Positions 14,001-29,000 of a stretch of DNA of 64,000 nt are shown in pieces. The DNA comes from Diphasiastrum complanatum. Its lineage: Eukaryota; Streptophyta; Lycopodiopsida; Lycopodiales; Lycopodiaceae. How positions within the stretch are numbered: position 1 is the first letter of the stretch; every line of letters begins with the position of its first letter. A model generated the notes under the pieces. That model made no database searches and was not told the DNA's origin. It saw only the letters and a list, made by a program, of their open reading frames with translations. The position numbers and the translations under genes are program-made. The DNA is taken from positions 22,594,422-22,658,421 of the forward strand of contig CM055109.1 of NCBI GenBank assembly GCA_029204225.1, given 5' to 3'.

Positions 14001-17000
14001 CTGCAATCTCACATAACATGCAACAATAAGCAACGTAGTCTCCTAGCTAGAGGTTGCAGAAGCACGCAAAGGAAATATCAAAAGACAGTGCAAGCAAATC
14101 TTAATAAAGGAAAACAAGCTTTAAAATCAATAAATGACTAGCTCACTCACTACAAATATCAATCAAGCCTACAAGATCATAAGCTGTCTATATGCATCTC
14201 TAAAGCTAAGGACAATGCTTTGGAAGGTGGAACAGAATATTCAGATGAGAATTTGTTCGAGAGACTCACTTTGACTCAGCTAAGCAAATGACAAAGGTGG
14301 GAGAGACATAAAATGCAAGTGAACCTAGTCACAGAGAGGTCAAAGAAATAGACGAAGTCCAGTAGACTTTATCTTCACCCTCATGGTTTTTTGAGACTAC
14401 AAAGGTAACAAAGGGGGTGCAACTGGAAACAACAGCACTCAAGAATGCCAAAGATCTGTGTGCTTAACTAAATTGCTCTATGGCTTGAAAACTATTCACA
14501 CTATTCTCCTCTACTTACTCATAGTCTTATATTTCTTGGGTTCCTTCCAACTCAGATTTCTCTTTTCACCTTAAGCCACAGAGAAAGTAACAGATACATC
14601 GACCCCATGACACCAAGGACCTGGAGGCTGAGCTCCTTATCCATGTTGCAGATATTAGTCACCCTGCTTATCAGTCTATCTAACACCAAGTGGGTTTTAG
14701 CTTTTCATCTTATTGGTGAACCAACATCATTCATCAGATCAATGACTGGTGGCCCAATGCAACCAAATAACTGCAGTACCAATGTGACTTCCCATATTGC
14801 AATTACTCTCTATGGGAAAATCCTTGCCTTTATAGACAGCTTTAAGCAGATAACCAGGGGCATGACAACTTTGTGCTATGAGAGTCGAGACAGGTGAACT
14901 TCAGTCAAATCAGTCTTTCAAGAGCATTCTGAGGCCAAAAATGGCAAATACTTCTGCTTTGCAGGATTCCAACATGCGTTTTACTCAGCATCGTGTTACA
15001 CACTGATCCAGCACTTCATCACTTGAAGCTTCCAACAAATTTATCCTGGAAATCATGGCATTATAAGAGAGTAATAGACCATTACTGGGTATAGCTAAGG
15101 CACTCACCAGTATTATCATGGAAAAGTAAGGATGGCAGCTCTTCCCTATTCTCCTTTGTTTATTTATCGATGAGTTGGAAGCACGTACTAGTCACCATGG
15201 AGGTACATTTAGTACACTTAGGACCTTTTGACATCTATTTCTCTATATGAGGACGATGTAGATCTAATCTCCTCATCTTGAAAGGGACTGCAGTGATACA
15301 ATAATATAATGCGAAATCACCTAGAGGCAGCCTTAATGATGAATGTGAAAAAGTCCAAGGTCATTGTGATCATCAAATCCTGATCCTTTCAGCATAGGAA
15401 GACACTTATGCTGCATGACAGGCCACTCAAGGTAGTTTATTTGTACATATTTCAGCTGCAGTTATGACTAAAACATACATACACAAACAGAATTGCAAAG
15501 AGAATGTAAACACATAGATCAACTTGAGTAAACTAACAGTGCTAAGCTGAACCTATGTTATAACCTTAGAAGCCCGTTCCAACCAAAATGGCTCGGAACG
15601 TTCCGTTCCTACCGTTCCGTCTGTTCCAAAACGTACTGGAACGGAACGATTTAGTGTAGGTTAAAAAAAAAAAGATTAAAGACCCTGCTGGGCCGCTCGT
15701 TTAATCGCTATCTTCTCTGACTGCTGCTCACGTTAATCGTAGAATCCCAAATGGAAGCCAAATCAGAGAAGCTTAGTTGCCCGTTCTGTCTATTAACTCT
15801 CAGGATATTGTTTTTTTTTTCTTTGTTAAAAAAACGTATTTTTTTATATATTTTTGGGGAGTCCCGTTCCGGAACGGAACGCGTTCCAGAACGGGCAACT
15901 AAGGTTATAACTAAGCTAACCAAAACTAAGCTGCTCTAAGAATAAATCTTTTAGCAATCAATTATCTATGATGGGGATCACATGCCTATTTAAAAGAATC
16001 TTGAAACACTAAACGTAACCTAATCCTAGAGCCTCCTCTTTTACGTCGCTCAACTACCTATAGCCCACTTGAAGATGTTTAGCAGTCCAAATCACATTCA
16101 GAAAGTTTTGGGAGGCCATGTACCCATTTAAGATTTCCTGTGAATTTCATAGTTCCCAAGATATTCGAATCAAGATGATTGGAATCTATTTGAATCGATT
16201 TGAAAATTAGAACTTCCAATTGAGCTCTTGCCAAACAATTCAAAGAAGCACGTAAATTTTTCATTGTTTCAAAATAAGTGTAAAAAAGGAGGTGAAAGTT
16301 TTGAGTGTTGAAAACAGTATACACATTAGAAGCAAAATTCAGATATTCGTTGGAGTTATGGTGAATTTTAAGGGCTGAAATAGTTGTCCAGAAGCTTTAT
16401 ACTATGATTCTCACCACTTTCCAAAATGGCTACTTCCCTTATAACTACTTCGGAAAAGATCCAGGACCTTGGATAAGCTTGAACAACATAAGGAAGAAGC
16501 CAAAACATGGGCAATGTAGTCAAGAGTAATTTAGAGAAAAGGAAAGCTCTAGTATCAGATATGATCACAGCCACACTCTCTAAGGATATGGGAAAGTAAA
16601 GTTCTTCACATATGAGTGCATGACATCCTAGATACACAAGATGCATTACATGAAGCTAGCCAATTTTTTGACACCACTATTGGGCACAAGCGGAGTATAA
16701 GTATTAAGAAAGCATGATAGGGGACGAAGAACGACAATACTACAAAGGTGATCAAGTTCTCTAAGCAGGAGTATCATTGTTCCCTTAAACAAAGCACTAA
16801 GCTTTGAAATATACGAATCTTTATGGATGATGACCTTACTCATATATGGGTGGAGAAGTTAATAATGCTTTGGAAATCAAGTTAGTGTGATAGAATCTGT
16901 TCATCAACAGCTAAAGATCATCGTTACGTTATGGACAATGGGTTCCCCTTCACCAGCACTCAGGTGTGGACTACTATTTCGAACTTGTACCGACTTACTT

Positions 17001-20000
17001 CAAAGTATAGACAACCAACCAATCATTCTGAGTGGCCATGTGTTTTGTTGCCCCAAGATTTAAGTACCAAGATCCAAGGCCTTAAGAATCTTCATGCCTC
17101 GCCATGAAATCATTCTCTAGATTTTTTGATTCGCATGAATCAGCTTCAGTCATGTTGACTTGTTGTTGACTCTTCTTCTTGGCTTGTAGCTTTCTACAAT
17201 CCTTAATCATGTGTCCTTTCTTCTTGCAATAATAGCATATAATATTGGATTTCAAAGAAGAATGCTTGTCACTAAATCAATGATTCTTCTGATTTATTTT
17301 CACTTGTGGCCTAATAGGAGTCAATTTTTTCTTGAATTTGCTATTTTTCTGTTTGTTGTTCTTTGAAAACAGTGCAATAGCTCTATCAGAGTTAAGAGTA
17401 TTTTATACTCATTTCCTCTTGTAATAACATGGATATGAATCTCTGACATGTCAACTCTGGCTGTGTTGACACAATCATAGTCGAGTTTTCAAAACTCTTT
17501 AGTAGACTTGATAGAAAAGTCATGACGACGCCAAAATCATCCACAAGAGAGCCTATCACACTCTGAGCTATCATTGAGGAGGCCAGGTCCAGACATGAGA
17601 GAGTCTATTGTTGTTTTGTGGACTTCCGGAAGGCGTTTCGATCCCGCATCATATGCTCATCCAAAGGCTGAGGGATCTTGATTTTTCCACTGATACCATA
17701 TTGGCGGTCATGGCACTATATGAGCAGGTTTGGGGATGCTTCAGATCGGAGGAGGGTATCTCTGAGAGAGTTAGGAGCATATTGGGGTGAAGCAGGGTTG
17801 CTCCCTCTCCCCCACGCTCTTTGGTTTGTACATTGATGAGCTTGAGAGGGCCATCAACCAGGATGGTGGTATTGGCTGCAGGCTTGGTGATATACTCATC
17901 TACTTTATGTTGATGATGTGGCATTGCTTTCTTCTTCTGGTGCAGGGTTGCAACAGCATTTCAATACATTACAGGTCTTTGGAGACTTATTTGGTTTGAC
18001 TGTGCATACTAGGAAAACCCATATCATGATCTTTAATACCTCCAGCACCTTTATGCAACGACACGTGTTCACTCTAGGGTTCACCCACTTGATGTGATAT
18101 CCTCTTACACATATTTGGGGAGTTCCTTCACTGGCCCTGCTTTCAGTATGAGACATGCCGCCACAACTAGACTATGTAAGGGTCATGCCTCGTTGGTTAG
18201 TCTGGAACGTTTCTGTTTCAGGAAGCACATTCGGGATGCCCTGAGTAAGTGTGACCTATTTGACACTCTTGTTACACCCACAGCTATGTATGCATGATCA
18301 GGGCCAAGCCATCTGTTCCTCACCAGATTATACTTGCTGAGTTTGCTATTATTCCACTCCGAGTTGAGGCTATTTTCAGATTGATCACATACATCCAGAG
18401 AGTGTTGAGTCTTCCAGCTTTACGTTATCCCTATATAGCTTTTCTCTCTTCTCGGCAGCTTCATTATCAAGGTCATCAGGCTTCTCGTCTCTTACGTATA
18501 TACGGCATGGATATTTTGTGAAAAATCTTCAACAAATGCCACTTTTGCAATCTTATGTCTTTTGGAATTTCTCTTAGTTTTTGTATATGCACCTTTAATG
18601 CATGCTGCCAATGGACAATGTTTTCGCCATAAGGTAGAGTTCTGGACAATTACTAGCACCTTATGATTGGGGCTTTTCTTGTTAGAAACACTAAGTCATT
18701 ATAGCACAATTCAAAAAGTTGGGTACATTTTGATAACACTAGTAATAAGGGCCGCAAGGCTAAGTGGAGTTGTGTTCGACCCATGTCAACCCTAACACCA
18801 ATTTGGTAACTTACTCTAAGGTTACCTTGAAGGCCTCTCGAACACTATGAGTGGGACACCTGACAAGCTTTCTATAGTTGATTAATTTCATTTCTTCAAG
18901 AGTTCTCTGTAGGGGACTTTTTTTAGCACCTTTGTAGGAGAGGCTCTAGCAATGTTTAGTGCGTATTTCTAGGAGGGCCTCAGATCAATATTTTGTTGAT
19001 TGTATGGTGTTCTTACTACTTAGTTGGAGAGTGCTATACCATCATCGATTTGTTCTCAACCTTAGATTTGTGATTTCTGTGTGTTGATCTTGTTCATAGT
19101 TGACAAGAAATCATAACCGGTTGCTTTCAAAACAAGTAACACTACACCACTTGCAATTAAGAGTACATAGGACACCAGAAGACAAATTGCTCCCATGTCC
19201 CAACCTCCGAAGTACATAGCCAACAAATCCAGTCCACACAGGTCACAAGCAATCATTTGGAATCTGCTTGTCTCCAAATGCAATGAATCTAAGAGCTATC
19301 CCCAAGGTATATTTGAGGTAGACAATCGGATAAACATTGTAGAGATACATAGTCATTTGTCTCACAACAGAACAAAATTTCTTTGGTGGACCCACAAAGG
19401 GCCTTCTGAACTTGCCTAATATGTATGATTGACATATAAAGTCATTGGCACATATATGGTTTTAAGCAATATAGAGAGAAAACAGCAAACGGAGTTTTAG
19501 GCTAGGCTTTTTAATATTTTTCTAATTGCACAATTTAGTCTAAACCTTGACATACTTTAACACTTATAACTAGCCAACTGAAATTGGGCTCTTGTAAACA
19601 CTAATGATCCCCGGGCATCATAAATGAAACATCGCAGCCTAACCCTGGTTACATCCATCCATTGCCTAATTTACATCTTTAACTAAGATAAGAAAGTAAA
19701 GATCCATTGAAACCAGAATATCCAGATTCTTTTTTCAAAGCTATTACTCTATAGCTCTACTCTCTGATGAAATTGAGACCTGAGTTTCTGGTATTTTGCT
19801 GTAGAACTTTTTACAGAGAATAGTAAACAAACTTCAAATGACTACCTGTAACCCTTGAGAGCCTCTACGAGGAGGAAATTGTTCTTTTAACCCTTGTCCC
19901 ATAAAGACGAGATCTTGAGTTCTCCTTTTCTTAACTGTTGGTGATGAAGATGGATGACCAAAAGGGCCTGCTATTGCAGAGTTTGTGCCATTGGATGAAC

Positions 20001-23000
20001 TGTGTGCATAATTCAAATGTGTTGTGTGTTCCGCATGGAAAAGTGCTCTTCTCTCTTCACTTCCTTCATAGTTCTTACAATCTATGCACTTGCAGTTTTC
20101 AGAACAAAGAATATTTCCTTGAAAGCATTCACAATACTTCTTTAAGCAGCCTGATTTTTTGCAATGGCAACCTTTGTTGTGCTTTCCAGCTAATGGCAGC
20201 TCTCCAACGTCCTCCTGCAAGCACTTTCACTTTAATGTCGATCACAATCTACAGTATCTTAGAAAAAAAAATCCTTTTAACCTGTTACCTATACGAATCT
20301 CCCCAGAATAATAGACATTCACTATCCAGTCATGTGACCGTCATGTCTCAAGTGCTTCAAGTACGAGCATATATCATTGAAACATCAGTTGAGAGTTTTA
20401 ATGCTTAACACAGTTCGGTTGTCCAACCATACATTTCTACCAGAATCCGCAAAAGAATACATCCAACAAAATTACAGCATCATCGCAAAATGTGTACTTT
20501 CATTTCTTATATACAAATGCATATTTATCGAATGGAATCAAGTTCAATGTAGCATGTACACTAGGTACCAGAATGATCATATCACAAGATAAGCTTTGAA
20601 CGTGCAATTTATCAAATCTGAAATATTGTCAGACCTTCTAAAACAGTACTCATAAGCTATACCCATACCCACCATTTACAGAATTGTAAATTAATTTTTG
20701 TATTCAGACTATGTTTAATCTGTTAATGTAAGACGTTAAAATGCCAATAATTACAAAAACATTGAAGAAATAATACTGAAGCTTCCTTTATTGATGACAT
20801 AGAGCAGGAGAAAAAGCCTTGAGCATTTATTTTTATAAACAAAACCAGAAGAGGATAATGAAGCAGTAAATCACAGATCATGGCAAAGGATCACATGGAA
20901 AATCACAAGAACATCAAACTATGAGACACATGTAAGATATGGGGAACTAGGACTTGAAGATGGAAAAGAGAACACCCAGTTTCTAGACTGATTTAATTAG
21001 ACCACGGTAACCACAATAGAGAAGCTTCAATGCTGCAAACATAAAGTTAGTAGGGCTTATTGTCTTCGATCCTCTCAAAAATTTCTTACAACAAGAAGAC
21101 ATGGCTGTCAATTTAGGGCAATATTTTAGCAAAGAACAAGAATAATGTGTATGCAAAGATTTTCTGCAGTGTGCAGAACGCAGAGCACGGTTTATTCCCA
21201 TTAAGGCTTCACTTGATCCTTAGAGATGAAATGCACGAGAGATTCCACATCCTGCACAAGAAACTCGCACTTTGATTCCTTAGCAAACAGTTCTTGATCT
21301 TGTAAGGCCTGCAACACTGTCCGCAAATGCAAGACATGTTCACGCTATGTCTTACCAAAATTGAGTAAGTCATCCAGATATATGGACAACAAACTATCTT
21401 AGATCAAAATACGAAACCTTGTGAAGGATACACAGAAGAGACACCGGCACAAGAAGGGTTACATATCCAAATTGCTCTATGAGAAAACTATTCTAGAACC
21501 CTGCTAGCATTAATAAATAACTCTAGTGAAGACGGCTTGCTTTGCAAGTTTTCAGCCGCTCTTGTGCTTACAAAACCACAAACTCAAAGAGATATTCTTG
21601 CTTGTGCCAGCAGTCTGAAGGCCATACGCAGTTTAAGCATCTCACATTTGCAGCAAATATCAATGCATGCGAGCAACAGGTACCAAAAAAATCAGTGTAC
21701 TGCACTCATGGTTGTGACAGACTTGTAGATATCTCAGGAAATAGAGGCCTAAAAATAATCAATAATCAGCTTTCAATGCAATAATCAATGTTTCCTATGA
21801 CTTTCCTCCATACGTAGCTTTCGTACGAGGAGATACTACATTTGGATGGCCAGGGCTTCAAAGAAAATTCAAATTTGGTTTTGAATTATTTTGAAGGGAT
21901 TCAAGGAGTAAAAATAACATCAAGTACACATAATAAAGAACCCACATAATGGATGATATAAGTTTTGTGGATCTTGACTAACTTAAGTGCATCGATTACA
22001 GGCACAGTTCTTTAAGTTTACAAATTATGTAACGGGATACATCAGATTAGAACCTCAACTGTTCTTCATCAATTTCATGCAAGGCAAAAGAAAAAAAGAG
22101 CTCCTACCATTCAAGATGCCACACTCTAGCCCACTAATTTTTACTATGCAAAAGACAGTAAAGAAACCGAATGGAAATTGAACTCAATTTTGAGTCGTTT
22201 CATATGCGTTTGAAACGTTGAGGTTTCATATGCGTTTGACTGCAACACTGGACATGAGTCGTTTCATGCCTCATGTCCAGTGTTGCAGTCAAACGCATAT
22301 GAAACCTCAACGTTTCAAACGCATCTGAACCTCAAAATTTCAAACTTTCTTTTTTGGTCTGTAAGGCCTTGGAAAGGGGCCAAAAGGTCCCCATGTAGCT
22401 ATTAGTGCCCAATCAGGCCCTAACCAAAAAATGCCACCCAAGCACCTTTCATCTCACGAGTACTTTTCATCCTAAACAAATGAATAAACGACCTTTTGCA
22501 CAAGAACAAAACTTTGTTCATCACAGTATATAGAATGCTTTTCTCCAATTTTCATGCTCATTCAAGCACTTTTATGATATATTTCCGTCTCAATTAAAAA
22601 CTAATTGTGAGAAAACCTTTAAATGTCCTTTAACAAATTGTTGAGGCAATGGCCAATGGATGGGGGCTGAAACAAATATAGAGATAATGCTGCCTTACTA
22701 ACATTCTCCATATCAACAATAAATTGCATCAAATCTGGTACCCTTATGTAGTCAATAGCCTTACTCCACATGTTTGCCAGTCTCTTTCTACTCTTCCAAA
22801 TATCTGATCTGTCCATGGACTTCAAAAAGTATGAACTCCTCACAAATACCCTGAATAGAACAGATGCACTCCATCCATTAGCAATGAGAGTCACACCATA
22901 GTTTTGCCACCGCTCCCTAATAGGACTAATGTTGCATAGTTGGTTAGTTTTTTTAATTCAAACAATTTTGTCCTCAAACATCATTGCTATGAGGAGTATA

Positions 23001-26000
23001 GCTAGGCCCAAAAATAGCAAACTCCTTGACCATTTGTATGAAAATTAGCAAACACGGGAATGTTATCGTCATAGAACATACTATCAATAGTTGTGTTAGC
23101 CTGGGGCTTCTTCCTCCCTGGGTACAATGCAGCTCCAAAATAACTTGGGGAAGATGATGACGAACTGTGAAATGTGCAACCAAATAAAACAACTCAAGAA
23201 GGCACAGGACAATGATATGCTATTTGTTGAATGATCCGTTGCATGTGCGGTGTCTGTCTTATTGACGTGAGGTCGTATATTGTGGGATCGAGTGGCAGTA
23301 GTCCTAGTAGCAAGATCTAGATAGTATGGACCTTGAGCATTTGCCACATCCAAGCATCTTGCAAAGTTTTGCAGCTCAGCTTAACTTCTCTGGAGGAGCA
23401 CTTTTGGATATTAAAATGACCTTTTGAGTGATACTGAGTCCAATGAGATGAAAGCTCACATAATCTGTCCCTACAACACTTGCACTTCTATTTTCCAAAT
23501 CCTCCCTCACTTGAAAATAAGCTGCAATAGTCACTTGGACTCATCATTTTGAGGCTTCGTACTGTTCCTTCTTTGAGGCTCTAGCTTGAGCTTCTACCAT
23601 TGACGATTGAGCAATGAGAAGGCTGCTATCATGATCTCTGCTTCTGGAAGAAAAGACAATGTAGAAAGGTGGATAATAATGCTTCAGCCTTCAAAGTACT
23701 ACCGTAGCTCACAAGAATGCACACAGCTAGAAAAGATTCAAACGTAGATGCAGGTGTTAGAATCCAAGAGATTCTCTAATCGGAGTAGACTAATCTTATT
23801 AGTACTCACACAAAACATCAACCACAAGCTGAAGAAGAAGAGAGACTGCAAGAAGCTATGCTTCATAAGCTGGAAACTAAGATAACAATGGAGGTGGGCG
23901 CCCATTTACTCTTATAGAGGCTGTCCAAAATGAAAAGCAAAAGCTATTCTACTACAATAGCAATTGAAATGCTAATTATGAAATCTTAACAAACGAAATC
24001 TATGCTAACTTGGTTAAAATAGATTTCTATACTATTCTAGCAAAATTGGTACTAACTTAGGTACCTATACTAAAAATAGAAATAGGCCTTCTAGCACGCA
24101 GGTTGGCCTCTACAATTAACCATTAATTCTAACACTCCCCCTTAATGGATAATTGATTATCAATAACACCTAGGAGAGTCCTGAACTTCTCAAATTTTTC
24201 ACGACCAAGTCCTTTTGTGAAAATATCTGCAACTTGATCATTGGTGTCACAGTAGATCAACTCTACTTCACCACTTTGTAACTTTTCTCGTATAAAATGC
24301 TGCTGAACTTCAATATGCTTTGACCTGCTATGAAATACTGGATTCTTTGCAAGCTGAATACAACTCTGATTGTCACACCATAGAATTGTAGGTTCAACTT
24401 GTTCTATATGAAGATCTTTTAGAATCCTTCGTAACCAAATTGCTTCACAAGTTGCTGATGTAGTAGCCCTGTACTCTGCCTCTATAGAAGATAAAGCAAT
24501 TGTTGGTTGCTTTTTACTACTCCAAGATATAGTTCATGTTCCAAGATTAAATGCATATCCTGTAGTTGATCTTCTATCTTCTGCATTTCCTGCCCAGTCA
24601 GCATCAACAAAACCCTCAAGTTTTATTTTTGTTCCTTTACCATAATAAATGCCATACCTGAGTGTCCCTTTGACATAACGCAAAATCCTTTCTGCCGCTT
24701 TCCAATGACAAACTTTTGGTAAAGACATGAACTGACTCACCATGCTCACTGCATATGAAATGTCTGGTCGAGTAGTTGTTAGATACATAAGACTACCTAC
24801 AAGCTGCCTATAAAGTGTTTCATTCACACTTTCAGAATTTTCCTCTTTTGTAAGCTTTACACTTGGATCATATGGTGTAGAAATGGACTTACAATCAAGC
24901 ATGTTAAACTTCTTGAGTAACTCTCTTGCATACTTTGCTTGTGATATGAAAAGATTTTCCTTTGATCTCCAAACTTCAATATCCAAACAATACTGAAGTC
25001 TCTCTAAATCTTTCATATCAAACTCCTGTGAAAGATTGTTCTTTATCTTCTCTATTAGTGACTTGTTTGACCCTGTGATAATAAGATCATCTACATAAAG
25101 AACAACAATGACTATGTCATCCAAATCTTTCATAATATAAAGCGTTGACTCTGACATGCTTCTATGACAATTCTGCTTCAAAAAATAATTGTTGATACGT
25201 GTATACCATGCTCTAGGTGCTTGTTTCAACCCATATAATGCTTTCTTTAACTTGCAAACCAAGTGCTCTTTGCCTTCAACCTCATAACCCTAAGGTTGCT
25301 CCAGATAAACCTCCTCTTCGAGGTAACCGTTCAAGAAAGCACTCTTGACATCCATTTGCTGAATATCCCATAAATATGTATCAAATACCCTTGACCTTTC
25401 CTTCCGTTTACCAAGATCCACCTGTGTACACACCCTGGGTAGAACTTGTGTAGAAGCTGTATCACATGGACCTGTATCTTCCTGAACATCATCTATAATA
25501 GGAGTTTTTGATGAAGGAGAAAATACATCCTCCTCATGATCTTCTAGGGTAGAAGACTCACTTTCTTCAAATACAACATCCCTGCTCATAATCACCTTCT
25601 TACTAGTAAGATTATAAAGTCGATATGCCTTCTCTTCCTCATCATAACCAAGGAATAAACACTTGATTGCCTTTGAATCAAGTTTTTGATGATTATCTTT
25701 AGGAATATGAGCATATGCTATACAACCAAAAACTCGTAGATGATCCACTTTAGGTTTTATACCTGTGAAAGCTTCTTCTGGAGTTCGACAGCTTTTCTAG
25801 GACTTCTGTTAAGCAAGTAAACTGTTGTACTAACTGCTTCACCCCACAAATGATTCTTGAGGTTCTTACCTCATAGCATGCTTCGAGCACTCTCTACAAT
25901 AGACCTGTTCTTTCTCTCGGCTACTCCATTATGCTGTGGTGTATCAGTTGAAGCATATTGTCTCTTGATTCCATGTTCTTTGCAGAATTCGTGGAACTCT

Positions 26001-29000
26001 GTAGATATGAATTCACCTCCCTTATCTGAACGTAGAATCTTGATTTGCTTTCATGTCTGCTTCCCAACAAGTGATTTGAACTGAGTAAAGAACTTAGAAG
26101 CTTGACTCTTATACTTAAGCAAGTATATCCATACCTTCCTGGAAAAATCATCCACAAATATCATGAAGTGGGATGCTCCCCCTATAGACTCAGTCTGCAT
26201 GGGACCGCATAAGTCTATATGAACAAGCTCCAAGACCTCCTTGGCTCTATATGCTCCATCCTTGGGAAACTGCATACGATGATGCTTGCCCATAACACAT
26301 CCTTCACAATTTTTTCCTAAAGATACAATATTAGGTAATCCTATTACCATATTATTGTCTTTTAGAACCTGTAAGCTTTTATAGTTCAGATGTCCAAACC
26401 TTTCATGCCATATCCTGCTCTCCATACTATCAGAAGCTGCACAAACCTGATGATCCAATGTAGTTGCATCAAGTTTGTAAAGTCAACCTTCCAACAATCC
26501 TTTGACCTGTAACCTTTGTTTTTGTCTTTGATGAGATACTTCTGATCGTTAAACTCAACTTTCAAATTTTGTTTAGTTATAGCAGAAACTGAAAGTAAAT
26601 TCGTTTTTTAAGCCTGGAACATAGAGAACATTCTTAATTTCTCCTATATTCCCTAAAGGTAAATGTACTCTCACTGTACCTCTACCTTTGATATCGTAAG
26701 AAGAATTGTCTCCAAGTTTGACATGTGAATTTACACCAGTGTCATCAAACTGTGTGAACCACTCACGATGTGGTGTCATATGTTGCGTTGCTCTAGAATC
26801 AATATACCAACAATCTTTAGAGATCTCTGATGTTGAAGTTGAGAATAACTCATAGCATCCCACAACTTCACTTTTGTCTTCGTCTTCAATGAAGTTGCCT
26901 GACTGCTTCTTCTTGTCCTGGATAGCCTTCTTTTTCCTGCACTCAAACGCAAAATGACCATACTTGCCACAAAAATTACAATTGCCATTTCTCTTTGGAT
27001 TAGATTTGGAACTGTCTACTTTTTTCGTATTGTCCTTCCCTTCCTGCTTCTGATCCTTTTTGTCTCCTTTCTCAAATGCCCTTCTATCTTGATCATTGAG
27101 ACCGTGAGTCATCACCTCTTGTCCCATGACAATTTCCCAATAATCTTTGTCCTGAAAGATATTCTGAAGTTTGAACTTCCACAAGCTGTAGTTAGATCCA
27201 TCTAACTTGCTTGATTCTGGAAGAACAGATCATTCAGACTCCCCATCTTTGTCGTACAAAAATTACGGGCTTTTTACTAAGAATATACTTGCATGCAACA
27301 ATATCTTCCTCAGATAATACATGTCCAATTGTTGTCTTCCCTGGATATCACCTGTCCAGATATTGCATGCAACAATTTTTGAGACAGATAATACCTGTCC
27401 AGATCTTGTCTATCTGGTTTCTGCTTGTCCCAGATATTGCCTTCCTCAGTTCTGCCTGCATGCAGAAATCTGATCACAACCTGTCCGGATACTACCTTCC
27501 CTAGCTGTTGCCGCCCTCAGGAAAACTTGTCCTGGACATTGTTTCCTCAGGTGCTGCCTGTCCAGATATTACCTACTCAGGTACTGCCTTCTCCAGCTAG
27601 TGCTGCCCTTAGGAACACCTGTCCTGATCACTGCTGCCACCTTCAGATGAACCTGCACCACATAAAACCTGCACAAGAAAACACATGTTCTGCTGTCCTG
27701 GATGTTGCCTCCCTCAGATCTGCCTATCTGATACCAAATAGCACCTCCACTAGATGCGATCTCCACCAGTAAAACCTGCAGCGCTAATCTTCTCCTTCCG
27801 TAGATCCCGATCTTAACGAGATGGCTCTGATACCATGTTAGAATCAAAGAGATTCTCTTATTGGAGTAGACTAATCTTATTAGTACTCAAACAAAACATC
27901 AACCACAAGCCGAAGAAGAAGAGAGACTGCAAGAAGCTATGCTTCATAAGCTGGAAACTGAGATAACAATGGAGGTGGGCACCCATTTACTCTTATAGAG
28001 GTTGTCCACAATGAAAAGCAAAAGCTATTCTACTACAAAAGCAATTGAAATGCTAATTATGAAGTCTTAACAATAGAAATCTATGCTAACTTGGTTAAAA
28101 TAGATTTCTATACTATTCTAGCAAAATTGGTACTAACTTAGGTACCTATACTAAAAATAGATAGTACCTATACTAAAAATAGAAATAGGCCTTCTAGCAC
28201 GCAGGTTGGCCTCTACAATTAACCATTAATTCTAACAGCAGGTGGATCTACACAATCTCAAATGCAAGTGTGGCTTCCTTCAAGAGGAGGCAGTTTCCTT
28301 CGAAAATCAAGTGGTGTGAGGGGCCTTCAAAATTCAGAGTTTAGAGAGCGAAGGTGGGCTCCCGCTGACAAGTACCAGCTTTGAAACAAGGCCCAGCATA
28401 TTCCACATCATGACTAAAAAGTTAATTATGGTGCAGCAGCCATCTAATGGTGAGGGTGGGTGATACCACCATCTCTCCAAGATGGTATGACATCTCCCCA
28501 CCCTCAGAAACCCACCATTGTCACTACATTAGTGGTTCAAATTACGCTCTTCCTTCATAAAGTGCACAAACAGTCTTCAATCATGCATAGTGACCAGCTT
28601 ATGATGCAATTCCCAAGAGGAGCTACCTGTCAACGATGCAAGGAAAACATCCCTTCAACAATCAAGAGGAACATAGTTACTTCAAAGCTCTCAACGATAG
28701 TAGATGATGCAGCCAACGATGGTAATATGATACAGCCTCCAAAGATGTCAACAATGGTAGATAATAAAAGTTTGCCACAAAAAAAGCGATAGTAAAATGC
28801 AATAGTAGTTAGTGAAGTTAGCCTACAAAAAAGGTGATAGTAAAATGCAATGATAGACTCAAGAGTGGGATTTGTGATTGATCGTAGTAGAGGATCTATT
28901 TGCAATTGGTGGAAACATTTAGTGAAAAAGACAATAATTGACTAGGATTACCATCCCAAGTAAATCTCCTCCGATAAGAGGAGGCATCATAATAAGAGGA

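Larger units (their letters stand above)
23755..28237 (-). mobile_element. Ty1/copia retrotransposon with both LTRs, in CPP intron 5
   Basis: The element is 4.48 kb with a perfect 5-bp duplication GCAGG (23750-23754 and 28238-28242). LTRs are 23755-24134 and 27836-28237. The primer site TGGTATCAGAGCC (initiator Met-tRNA type) lies just inside the 5' LTR at about 27822-27835. The polypurine tract AAGGGGGAG lies at about 24135-24143. Order on the minus strand is gag remainder with knuckle [14 protein letters not shown], protease, integrase, RT with YVDDLIITG, RNase H. Most of the gag N-terminus and the RT N-terminus are deleted, the protease motif reads DSR instead of DSG, and stops interrupt pol. 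By eye the LTRs differ at about 13 of 380 aligned positions. Confidence 0.95.
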
